Shown piece by piece: positions 1-6,990 of a stretch of 7,346 nucleotides of DNA. Below the pieces are notes generated by a model. The model saw only the letters and a list, made by a program, of their open reading frames with translations. It was not told where the DNA came from and did no database searches. Each line of letters starts with the position of its first letter. Positions within the stretch are counted from its first letter, which is position 1. This DNA is from Desulfurellales bacterium (GTDB lineage Bacteria; Campylobacterota_A; Desulfurellia; Desulfurellales; Hippeaceae). Location of the stretch: contig JAMOPP010000172.1 of assembly GCA_027064405.1 (NCBI GenBank), positions 1 through 7,346 on the forward strand, read 5' to 3'. The position numbers were made by a program, and so were the translations under genes.

Positions 1-69
1 TTGCCTGATGATATAGCCTTTGATCATAGAAAAATACTTCAGGATTTTTTCAGTAGTGGAAATAAATAA
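1..69 (+). CDS. 3' end of an unidentified upstream gene (partial)
   Basis: The frame starting at base 1 stays open for 22 codons (LPDDIAFDHRKILQDFFSSG, then N and K) and stops at a TAA at 67-69. It would be the C-terminal tail of a protein whose body lies before the window. I do not recognise the family from so short a piece. Support is indirect: the other genes here are packed with small overlaps or gaps, and the best recJ start at 56 would overlap this tail by 14 bp, which matches that packing. An open run of 22 codons can also occur by chance, so this is only moderately supported. Confidence 0.45.
   Translation: MPDDIAFDHRKILQDFFSSGNK
41..44 (+). promoter_or_regulatory. Probable ribosome binding site for recJ
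   Basis: An AGGA (CAGGA from base 40) lies 11 bases before the GTG at 56. No comparable purine motif precedes the alternative TTG at 20. The motif is short and its spacing slightly long, but it favours GTG-56 as the recJ start. Confidence 0.4.
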
Positions 70-1801
70 AAGTATAGAGTTAAAGAGTGTAAAGGGTGAC
101 ATAAAAAATGTTTTTATAAAGGAAAGATGCTTTGATAATAATATTATTACCGAAGGAGATTTAACTTTATATGAAATCACAAAAAAGATATTAAAAAATA
201 GAGGTGTCAATACCTCAAAGGATATAAAAAATTTCCTGTATCCCTCCTTATCCAGTTTATACAGTCCTTTTCTATTGCAAGATATGGATATAGCCGTTGA
301 TAGACTAATCAAAGCCATAAAGAGTCGTGAAAAAATTTTTATTGTTGGCGATTATGATGTAGACGGTGTTACGGCTACAAGTATTATGCTTAAATTTTTT
401 CAAGATATAGGCGTGCATGCAAATTTTTACATACCGAAAAGAGAGGATGGATACGGTTTAAGTTTGGCGGCTATAAAGTCTGCGCACAGTAACGGTGCAA
501 CGCTTTTAATCACTGTGGATAATGGCATAACGAATATTGATGAGATTAGGTTTGCAAAAGAGGTAGGTATAGATGTAATAATTACAGACCATCATGAACC
601 CCAGGATGAATTGCCAAATGCGTATGCAATTATAAACCCGAAAAGAAGCGGTTCAAAATTCCCATTTAAAGATTTGTCGGGTGTTGGTGTTGCGTTCAAC
701 CTTCTTGTGGCTTTAAGGAATAGATTAAGAAAAAATAATTTTTTCAAAAGTGATAATGAGCCAAACTTGAAAAAATACTTAGATCTTGTAGCGCTCGGTA
801 CACTTGCAGATATAGTTCCTTTATTGGATGAAAATAGAGTTTGTGTAAAATTTGGTCTATCAAATAGCGATGCTTCATGTGTTGGGCTGGAATATCTAAA
901 GAGAGTTTCAAAGATAAACGGCAATTTAACCTCAAGGAATGTAGGTTTCTCTATAGCTCCTCGGATAAATGCCGCAGGCAGGCTTTATGATGCCTCAATC
1001 GCTGTTGATATGTTTGTTAAAGATGATGAAGATGAGGTTGAAAATATAGCGAGAAAGCTTGATGAAATAAACAACGAAAGAAGGAAACTGCAGTCGTTGG
1101 TTGTCTCTGAAATAGAAAAAAATGTTGCAGGAACACAACAATCTGTAATAGTGGCATCGGGAAAGGGCTGGCACAGAGGTGTGGTTGGTATCGCCGCAAG
1201 CAGTATATCTTCAAAATATTTACGACCCGCAATAATTATAAGTAAGATGGATGGAATTAGTGTAGGTAGCGGGAGAAGTGTAGGCGATATAGACCTGTTT
1301 TCGGCGGTAAAGGAAACCGGTGATATACTGGAGCGATTCGGGGGTCACAAAATGGCTGTTGGCATATCTATAAAAAATGAACTTATAGAAACTTTTTCCG
1401 AACGCATAAACGATATAGTCAGCGAGAAGTATGGGGATTACGAGATAAATAAAACATATAATGTTGATTGTGAAGTTTCTTTAAATGTTTTTAATAGACA
1501 TTTCTTAACCGAATTAAGTAAACTTGAACCTTACGGCCATTCAAATGAAGAACCGTTGTTTTTTGTAAAACATACAGTGGTGAAAGATAAAAATATGATA
1601 CTTAATAAATATCCTAAATATATGCTCAGTGACGGAACTCAAAATATATGGGCTATTTCATTTGATACAAAAATGGATTTACAGATAGGGAATGTGTATA
1701 ATATTATTTTTACGGCAGGAATGAATAACGGCTATATGTCTTACACCATAAAGGATGCTTTTTTAGTTGATATGAATAATATGAATTTGGGGGATATATG
1801 A
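56..1801 (+). CDS. recJ: Single-stranded-DNA-specific exonuclease RecJ
   Basis: RecJ is a cytoplasmic, Mn/Mg-dependent 5'-to-3' single-strand DNA exonuclease of the DHH family, used in RecF-pathway recombination, mismatch repair and base-excision repair. Numbered from GTG-56 (581 aa), the DHH-domain metal motifs are all visible: DYDVDG at 99-104, the aspartate of TVDNG at 155, DHH at 178-180 and GTLAD at 248-252. IAPRINAAGR lies at 300-309. The DHHA1 part has GWHRGVVGIAAS at about 371-382 and GGHKMAVG at 429-436, and the last ~110 residues fit the C-terminal OB-type DNA-binding domain. Length is normal for the family. The start is uncertain: a TTG at 20 would add 12 residues but overlap the preceding frame by 50 bp and has no clear ribosome binding site; the first in-frame ATG, at 284, would remove conserved N-terminal sequence. 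The stop overlaps nrdJ by 4 bp. Function is very secure; the start is not. Confidence 0.95.
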   Translation: MEINKSIELKSVKGDIKNVFIKERCFDNNIITEGDLTLYEITKKILKNRGVNTSKDIKNFLYPSLSSLYSPFLLQDMDIAVDRLIKAIKSREKIFIVGDYDVDGVTATSIMLKFFQDIGVHANFYIPKREDGYGLSLAAIKSAHSNGATLLITVDNGITNIDEIRFAKEVGIDVIITDHHEPQDELPNAYAIINPKRSGSKFPFKDLSGVGVAFNLLVALRNRLRKNNFFKSDNEPNLKKYLDLVALGTLADIVPLLDENRVCVKFGLSNSDASCVGLEYLKRVSKINGNLTSRNVGFSIAPRINAAGRLYDASIAVDMFVKDDEDEVENIARKLDEINNERRKLQSLVVSEIEKNVAGTQQSVIVASGKGWHRGVVGIAASSISSKYLRPAIIISKMDGISVGSGRSVGDIDLFSAVKETGDILERFGGHKMAVGISIKNELIETFSERINDIVSEKYGDYEINKTYNVDCEVSLNVFNRHFLTELSKLEPYGHSNEEPLFFVKHTVVKDKNMILNKYPKYMLSDGTQNIWAISFDTKMDLQIGNVYNIIFTAGMNNGYMSYTIKDAFLVDMNNMNLGDI

Positions 1802-3972
1802 AACTTTCGGAAAATGCTTTGGTGGTTTTGAAAAGCAGATACCTGCAGAAAGATGAGACCGGAGAAGTTAAAGAAACGCCACAGGAGCTCATTGATAGGG
1901 TTGCTACTTTTATAGCTTCAGCCGATAAAAATTACGGTGCCTCTCAAGATGAGATTGATAATACAAAAGAAGAATTTAAAGAGATTATGTCATCATTGAA
2001 ATTTTTACCCAACACTCCAACTCTCGTCAATGCCGGAAGGGATTTAGGTCAATTGTCGGCTTGTTTTGTTTTGCCTATTAAGGATTCGATGGATAGCATA
2101 TTTGATGCTGTAAAAGCTACGGCTTTAATACACAAATCGGGTGGCGGAACAGGTTTCTCTTTTTCACGCTTACGGCCTAAAAATGATATTGTAAAATCAA
2201 CTATGGGGGTTTCAAGCGGACCTATCTCTTTTATGAAGGTTTTTGATTGCGCAACGGAAGCTATAAAACAGGGTGGTGTAAGAAGAGGCGCAAATATGGG
2301 AATTTTAAGAATTGACCATCCTGATATTCTTGACTTTATCCATTGTAAGGAAAAAGAGAACGATATAAATAATTTTAATATTTCAATAGCTGTTACGGAC
2401 TCTTTTTTGCAGGCATTGGAAAAGAATCAGGATTATGAAATTATAAACCCAAGAAACGGAAGTGTTGTAGATAAGCTAAAAGCAAGTTTTGTTTGGGATG
2501 AAATAGCAAAAAATGCTCACAAAAACGGAGAACCCGGAATTGTTTTCATTGATAGAATAAATGCACAGCACCCTTTAAATGAAAAAGCAGGAAAAATAGA
2601 AGCTACAAATCCTTGCGGTGAGCAGCCTCTTTTACCTTACGAATCATGCAATCTTGGTTCTATAAATCTTGCCAAATTTGTAAAAAACAAGGCAATAGAT
2701 TATGAATCGTTAAAATCCGTTGTAGAAAAATCAATTCACTTTTTGGACAATGTTATAGATTTAAATAAATATCCCATAGAAGAGATAGAAGAAAACACCA
2801 AAAAGAATAGAAAAATAGGTCTTGGGGTTATGGGATTTGCAGATATGCTTATAGATTTGGGCGTTGCTTATGATTCTAAAATAGCTGTTGATGTTGCTTT
2901 GGATGTTATGAAATTTATTCAGGAGTCTTCAAAAGAAGCGTCGAGCCTGCTTGCGACAAAGAGGGGAAATTTCCCTAATTATGAGTATAGTGTCTATGCA
3001 AAGGATAAAAAACCTATGAGAAATGCCACAACAACGACCATTGCTCCCACAGGTTCAATTTCAATGATAGCGGATGCGTCAAGCGGAATAGAGCCTATTT
3101 TTGCCCTTGCTTACTACAAGCAGGTTCTTGACGGCAAAAAATTGCCATACACATACGAAAGACTGCTGAATGTTTTAAAAAGCAGGGGGCTGTACAGCAA
3201 ATCTTTATCGGAAGAAATAATAAAGAACAGAGGTAGTCTAAAAGATATAGATTCAATTCCCGACGATATTAAAGAGCTATTTGTTACGGCTATGGATATG
3301 TCCTACAAGGCTCATATTGATATACAGGCTGCATTCCAAAAATATGTTGATAATGCTGTTTCAAAAACAATTAATATGCCTTACAACGTGACTGTATCGG
3401 ATGTAAAGGATGCTTATGATTATGCCTATAGAAGCGGTTTGAAAGGCATTACGATATATAGAGACGGCTCAAGAGATGTTCAGGTTCTTGTCACTTCAGA
3501 GAAAAAAGATGATGAAAAAAGTAAGGAATTTTCTCGTCCCAAATCTTTACACGGTTTTACCGATAAGATTAAGACATCGAGGGGGACGCTGTATGTTACG
3601 GTAAATACGGTAGATAAAAAACCGGTTGAGGTTTTTGCCAATATAGGAAAAAGCGGGGGTGATATTTCTGCACTTTCCGAGGCAATCGGAAGACTTATCT
3701 CAATTGCTCTGCAAAACAATGTCGATGTAAAAAATATTATTGATACTTTAATAAGTATAACCGGTGCACAGCCTATCTGGAATAATGGCAGGCTTGTGAA
3801 ATCTGTTCCTGACGCAATTGCTCAAATACTAAAGGAGCATTTTAGTCAAATAGATAACAATAAATATGAACCAAAAATAACGACAGACGAGTGTCCGGAA
3901 TGTGGCTCACCGCTTGAGATTGTTGAAGGATGTGCCGTCTGTAGAAGTTGTGGATATTCAAGGTGCGGTTAG
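1798..3972 (+). CDS. nrdJ: Class II adenosylcobalamin-dependent ribonucleotide reductase NrdJ
   Basis: The enzyme reduces ribonucleotides to deoxyribonucleotides, making its thiyl radical from adenosylcobalamin, so it needs neither oxygen nor a separate radical subunit. The 724-aa protein has the ten-stranded barrel signatures: NTPTLVNAG at 72-80, the redox cysteine C89 (QLSACF), NPCGEQPL at 271-278 with the expected thiyl-radical C273 and E275, C284 as likely partner of C89, and IAPTGSIS at 415-422. About residues 580-690 match the TSCPD domain found in B12-dependent reductases. The tail is a cysteine-rich ribbon with C699, C702, C712, C715, C718 and C723, ending one residue after C723. The N-terminus begins directly with the catalytic domain, so I see no ATP-cone and infer no overall-activity regulation by dATP. 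The ATG overlaps the recJ stop as ATGA, with GGGGGA at 1789-1794 only 3 bases upstream, suggesting translational coupling. No cobalamin riboswitch can precede it, since the upstream DNA is recJ coding sequence. Confidence 0.95.
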   Translation: MKLSENALVVLKSRYLQKDETGEVKETPQELIDRVATFIASADKNYGASQDEIDNTKEEFKEIMSSLKFLPNTPTLVNAGRDLGQLSACFVLPIKDSMDSIFDAVKATALIHKSGGGTGFSFSRLRPKNDIVKSTMGVSSGPISFMKVFDCATEAIKQGGVRRGANMGILRIDHPDILDFIHCKEKENDINNFNISIAVTDSFLQALEKNQDYEIINPRNGSVVDKLKASFVWDEIAKNAHKNGEPGIVFIDRINAQHPLNEKAGKIEATNPCGEQPLLPYESCNLGSINLAKFVKNKAIDYESLKSVVEKSIHFLDNVIDLNKYPIEEIEENTKKNRKIGLGVMGFADMLIDLGVAYDSKIAVDVALDVMKFIQESSKEASSLLATKRGNFPNYEYSVYAKDKKPMRNATTTTIAPTGSISMIADASSGIEPIFALAYYKQVLDGKKLPYTYERLLNVLKSRGLYSKSLSEEIIKNRGSLKDIDSIPDDIKELFVTAMDMSYKAHIDIQAAFQKYVDNAVSKTINMPYNVTVSDVKDAYDYAYRSGLKGITIYRDGSRDVQVLVTSEKKDDEKSKEFSRPKSLHGFTDKIKTSRGTLYVTVNTVDKKPVEVFANIGKSGGDISALSEAIGRLISIALQNNVDVKNIIDTLISITGAQPIWNNGRLVKSVPDAIAQILKEHFSQIDNNKYEPKITTDECPECGSPLEIVEGCAVCRSCGYSRCG

Positions 3973-3984
3973 AAAGGGGATAAA

Positions 3985-5208
3985 ATGGATATAGAAAAAG
4001 AGGTTTTAAGGCAATTTGCCATTATAAAAAGAGGAAGTGTGGAAATTATAGATGAAGATGAACTTAAAGAAAAATTGAGAGAATCTTTAAAAAACAATAA
4101 ACCCTTAAAAATTAAAGCCGGGTTTGATCCTACTGCGCCTGATTTGCATCTCGGTCATACGGTTTTAATTCAAAAGCTTAAACAATTCCAAATGTTAGGT
4201 CATCAAGTTTATTTTTTAATAGGTGATTTTACGGGAATGATAGGCGATCCAACGGGAAAAAACGAAACGAGAAAGGCTTTATCCAAAGAAGAGATAGAAA
4301 AAAATGCAGAGACATACAAAAAACAGATTTTTAAAATTTTAGATAAAGAAAAAACCAAGGTTGTTTATAATTCCGAATGGTGCTCACGGTTGTCATCATC
4401 CGACCTTATTAAACTTGCTGCAAATATGACAGTTGCAAGAATGCTTGAAAGGGATGATTTTTCCAAAAGGTTTCATTCGAATAAACCCATTTCAATCCAT
4501 GAATTTTTATATCCTTTAATTCAGGGATATGATTCTGTGGCACTTGAGGCGGATGTTGAACTTGGAGGAACAGATCAGAAGTTTAATCTTCTTGTAGGTC
4601 GCGAGCTTCAAAGAAAAGATAATCAGAGACCTCAGAGCATTTTAATGATGCCCATTCTTGAAGGTCTTGACGGTGTAAATAAAATGAGCAAATCGCTTGG
4701 AAATTATGTCGGGATTATGGATAAACCTAACGAGATGTACGGTAAAATAATGTCAATTTCAGATAAGCTTATGTGGCGTTATTATGAGCTTTTAAGCGAT
4801 AGGTCTATAAAAGAAATAGATGAGCTTCAGCAATCTGTGAAAGAAGAATCTCTGCACCCCAAAAAAGCTAAAGAGATGCTTGCTTTTGAAATAGTCGAGC
4901 GGTTTCATTCACGGGATGAAGCAAAAAAGGCAGCTTCTTATTTTGAAGAAATGTTTAAGAAAAAAGAGGTGCCGGACGATATACAGACTATGGATATTAA
5001 AATAGATGATAATGAAATATGGATATGCCATCTTTTAAAAGAGATAGGTTTTGTAAAGAGTTCATCACAGGCGAAAAGAATGATTAAATCAAATGCCGTT
5101 TCTATGGATTCTGTAAAAATTACCGATGATTCTATAAAAATTGCAAAGGGTACTCAAACCGTAATTAAAGTTGGGAAAAAGAATATAGCAAAAATTAATC
5201 TTGTGTAG
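3985..5208 (+). CDS. tyrS: Tyrosyl-tRNA synthetase
   Basis: This cytoplasmic class I aminoacyl-tRNA synthetase attaches tyrosine to tRNA-Tyr using ATP. The 407-aa product has the ATP-binding HIGH-type signature as HLGH at 55-58 following the tyrosine-site strand AGFDPTAPDL (45-54), the IGDFTGMIGDPTG segment at 79-91, the tyrosine-recognition residues Y176, Q180 and D183, GGTDQ at 194-198 and a perfect KMSKS loop at 233-237. Residues from about 345 to the end form an S4 RNA-binding domain (LLKEIGFVKSSSQAKRMI). Length and the HLGH form fit the longer bacterial TyrS subfamily rather than the Bacillus stearothermophilus type. AAAGGGGA at 3973-3980 is a good ribosome binding site, 4 bases before the ATG. 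It sits 12 bp after nrdJ and 8 bp before coaX. No T-box leader is possible in that gap, so expression probably follows the operon. Confidence 0.96.
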   Translation: MDIEKEVLRQFAIIKRGSVEIIDEDELKEKLRESLKNNKPLKIKAGFDPTAPDLHLGHTVLIQKLKQFQMLGHQVYFLIGDFTGMIGDPTGKNETRKALSKEEIEKNAETYKKQIFKILDKEKTKVVYNSEWCSRLSSSDLIKLAANMTVARMLERDDFSKRFHSNKPISIHEFLYPLIQGYDSVALEADVELGGTDQKFNLLVGRELQRKDNQRPQSILMMPILEGLDGVNKMSKSLGNYVGIMDKPNEMYGKIMSISDKLMWRYYELLSDRSIKEIDELQQSVKEESLHPKKAKEMLAFEIVERFHSRDEAKKAASYFEEMFKKKEVPDDIQTMDIKIDDNEIWICHLLKEIGFVKSSSQAKRMIKSNAVSMDSVKITDDSIKIAKGTQTVIKVGKKNIAKINLV

Positions 5209-5216
5209 GTGGATGT

Positions 5217-5975
5217 ATGTTGTTGGCGGTTGATATAGGTAATTCCAACATTGTTGTGGGTGTTTTTAAAGAAAATCGTCTTGTCCAATTTAGACTAAGC
5301 ACAAATTTAAAAAATACAAAAGATGAGTATTGTGTAAATTTATACAACCTTTTTAATCTTCATTCCGTGCCTACCGATTTTGATGCGGCGATAGTTTCAT
5401 CCGTTGTGCCACAGGTTACACCCAAGATGCTTGCTGCTATTAAAATAGTTGCCAATATAAAAGCATTGGAAGTGGGACCCGGAATTAAGACAGGTATGCC
5501 GATAAAATACAATAATCCTAAAGAGGTTGGAGCTGATAGAATAGTAAATGCGGTGGGAGCTTATGATGAATTTCATGATGCTCTGATAGTTATAGACTCA
5601 GGCACTGCCATTACTTTTGATGTTATAAACAAAAAAGGTGAATATATAGGAGGCGCAATAGCACCGGGCATTCATATTTCAGCTGATGCACTATCTGAGA
5701 AAACATCAAAGCTGCCCCATGTCAGAATTGAAAAACCCGGAAATGTCATAGGTAAGACAACCATAAATAGCATACAGTCAGGACTGTTTTTCGGCTATAT
5801 TTCTATGATTGAGGGAATGATAGAGAAGATTAAAAAAGAGATGAACTACAACTGTAAAGTTGTTGCAACCGGCGGTGAAAGTGCATTATTTTATAGATAT
5901 ATAGAGAGTGTAGATTATTTTAGACCCCATTTAACACTTTTCGGATTAAAGAGTATATATGAAAAAAATGTATAA
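5217..5975 (+). CDS. coaX: Type III pantothenate kinase
   Basis: CoaX phosphorylates pantothenate to 4'-phosphopantothenate, the first step of coenzyme A synthesis. The type III enzyme belongs to the ASKHA fold (acetate kinase/Hsp70/actin superfamily), and is typically not feedback-inhibited by CoA and needs a monovalent cation. The 252-aa protein starts with the phosphate-1 motif VDIGNSN at 5-11 including catalytic-type D6, then has the pantothenate-site segment NPKEVGADRIVNAVGA at 100-115 with D107 and R108, the phosphate-2 motif IDSGTAITFD at 126-135 and GGAIAPGI at 145-152. Length matches the family. AGGTGGA at 5207-5213, partly inside the tyrS stop codon, serves as ribosome binding site 3 bases before the ATG. 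The 3' end overlaps gpsA by 17 bp. Neither the motifs nor the length leave a plausible alternative family. Confidence 0.95.
   Translation: MLLAVDIGNSNIVVGVFKENRLVQFRLSTNLKNTKDEYCVNLYNLFNLHSVPTDFDAAIVSSVVPQVTPKMLAAIKIVANIKALEVGPGIKTGMPIKYNNPKEVGADRIVNAVGAYDEFHDALIVIDSGTAITFDVINKKGEYIGGAIAPGIHISADALSEKTSKLPHVRIEKPGNVIGKTTINSIQSGLFFGYISMIEGMIEKIKKEMNYNCKVVATGGESALFYRYIESVDYFRPHLTLFGLKSIYEKNV
5948..5953 (+). promoter_or_regulatory. Probable ribosome binding site for gpsA
   Basis: AAAGAG inside the end of coaX lies 5 bases before the ATG at 5959. The other candidate ATG, at 5968, would be 14 bases away and is preceded only by an A-run, so this motif favours the longer gpsA start. Confidence 0.4.
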
Positions 5976-6972
5976 GGTTTCTGTCATAGGCTCCGGAAGC
6001 TGGGGCACCAGTCTATCAAATCTGCTTTCCATAAACGGGGTTGATACGACTTTGTATGTAAGAAACAGAGAGTTATTTTTAAATATTTTGGAAAAAGGGG
6101 AAAATAGCGTTTATCTTCCGTCAATAAAATTGAATGAGAAATTGAGAATTGTAAACAGTATTGATGAAGCTTGTAGTTTTGCAGATGTAATTTTACTGAG
6201 TGTTCCGGTTGTATATTTACGAAATGTGCTTAAAGAACTTTCTTGCTGTGTAAATAAAAATCATATTATTATGAGTTCTATGAAAGGTATGGAGAATGGG
6301 ACCTTTTTTACACCTTCTCAAATTGTCGGTGATGTTTTGCATATAGGCGAAGAGAGCTTTGCAGTTATAAGCGGTCCTAATTTTGCAAAAGAGGTTGCGC
6401 AAAAACTGCCGACTGCAACTGTTGTAGCATCTAAAAATATAGATTTGACTAAAAACTTGCAAAATATATTTAGTTGTGAATACTTTAGGGTGTATAGAAG
6501 TGAAGATGTGTCGGGTGTTGAAATTGCAGCGGCTATGAAAAATGTAATGGCTATTGCAACGGGATTAAGTGACGGTATGGGTCTTGGCAATAATGCAAGA
6601 GCAAGTCTGATAACAAGAGGTTTGGCTGAGATGATGCGTATAGGTATCAAATTGAATGCAAAAAAAGAGACATTTATGGGTCTTGCAGGAATGGGGGATC
6701 TTGTCCTAACTTGTACCGGAGATTTAAGTAGAAACAGGCAGGTTGGTATGAAATTGGCAAAAAGCGAAAATATTACGGATATTTTGAGTAAAATGAAAAT
6801 GATAGCAGAGGGCGTAAATAGCGCAAGGTCTTTTTTTAACCTATCTAAAAAACTTGATATTGAAATGCCCATAACGGATCAGGTGTATAAAATATTATAT
6901 GAAAATAAAAACCCGAAAGTAGCTGTTTATGATTTAATGACAAGACCGTTAAAAAGCGAATTTATTTTTTAA
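5959..6972 (+). CDS. gpsA: NAD(P)-dependent glycerol-3-phosphate dehydrogenase
   Basis: GpsA reduces dihydroxyacetone phosphate to sn-glycerol-3-phosphate in the cytoplasm, supplying the backbone for phospholipids. The 337-aa product opens with the Rossmann nucleotide-binding motif GSGSWGT at 11-17. It then shows SMKG with K109, SGPNFAKEV at 138-146, the catalytic lysine K194 in EIAAAMKNV, GLGNNARASLITRG at 208-221, GLAGMGDLVLTC at 241-252 and SRNR at 257-260, all in the order expected for the family. Length is typical. Two ATGs are possible: 5959 is preferred for its upstream AAAGAG, while 5968 would drop only three residues before the same Rossmann strand. It overlaps coaX by 17 bp and ends 18 bp before fliL. 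Confidence 0.95.
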   Translation: MKKMYKVSVIGSGSWGTSLSNLLSINGVDTTLYVRNRELFLNILEKGENSVYLPSIKLNEKLRIVNSIDEACSFADVILLSVPVVYLRNVLKELSCCVNKNHIIMSSMKGMENGTFFTPSQIVGDVLHIGEESFAVISGPNFAKEVAQKLPTATVVASKNIDLTKNLQNIFSCEYFRVYRSEDVSGVEIAAAMKNVMAIATGLSDGMGLGNNARASLITRGLAEMMRIGIKLNAKKETFMGLAGMGDLVLTCTGDLSRNRQVGMKLAKSENITDILSKMKMIAEGVNSARSFFNLSKKLDIEMPITDQVYKILYENKNPKVAVYDLMTRPLKSEFIF

Positions 6973-6974
6973 GT

Positions 6975-6982
6975 TAAGGAGG
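6975..6982 (+). promoter_or_regulatory. Strong consensus Shine-Dalgarno site of fliL
   Basis: TAAGGAGGT is almost fully complementary to the 16S rRNA 3' end and is the best ribosome binding site in the window, 8 bases before the fliL ATG. It supports independent, efficient translation of fliL, unlike the overlapping genes upstream. Confidence 0.75.
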
Positions 6983-6990
6983 TATTAATT

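Noticed and set aside
592..924. Minus-strand open frames opposite recJ (110 and 63 codons).
   Set aside because: They overlap each other and the conserved RecJ catalytic region and show no family features, so they are shadows of the coding frame.
4147..4158. HLGH instead of HIGH in the tyrosyl-tRNA synthetase ATP site.
   Set aside because: HLGH is a normal variant in the longer bacterial TyrS subfamily and both histidines are kept, so it is not a defect or novelty.
6318..6872. A 184-codon open frame on the minus strand opposite gpsA, with a hydrophobic product.
   Set aside because: It lies wholly inside gpsA, which has a full set of conserved motifs. The hydrophobic, Ser/Pro/Ile-rich product is what the reverse complement of an AT-rich coding frame gives, and it has no recognisable domain or ribosome binding site I could support.
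6854..6898. TTGATA and TATAAA/TATTAT boxes within gpsA as a promoter for fliL.
   Set aside because: The spacing between TTGATA and TATAAA is 26 bases, far from the usual 16-18, and such AT-rich boxes are common by chance in this DNA.
6949..6972. TTAAAAA and TTTTTAA inverted repeat around the gpsA stop as a possible terminator.
   Set aside because: The stem is entirely A-T and short, lies partly in coding sequence and is followed by the fliL ribosome binding site instead of a T-run.
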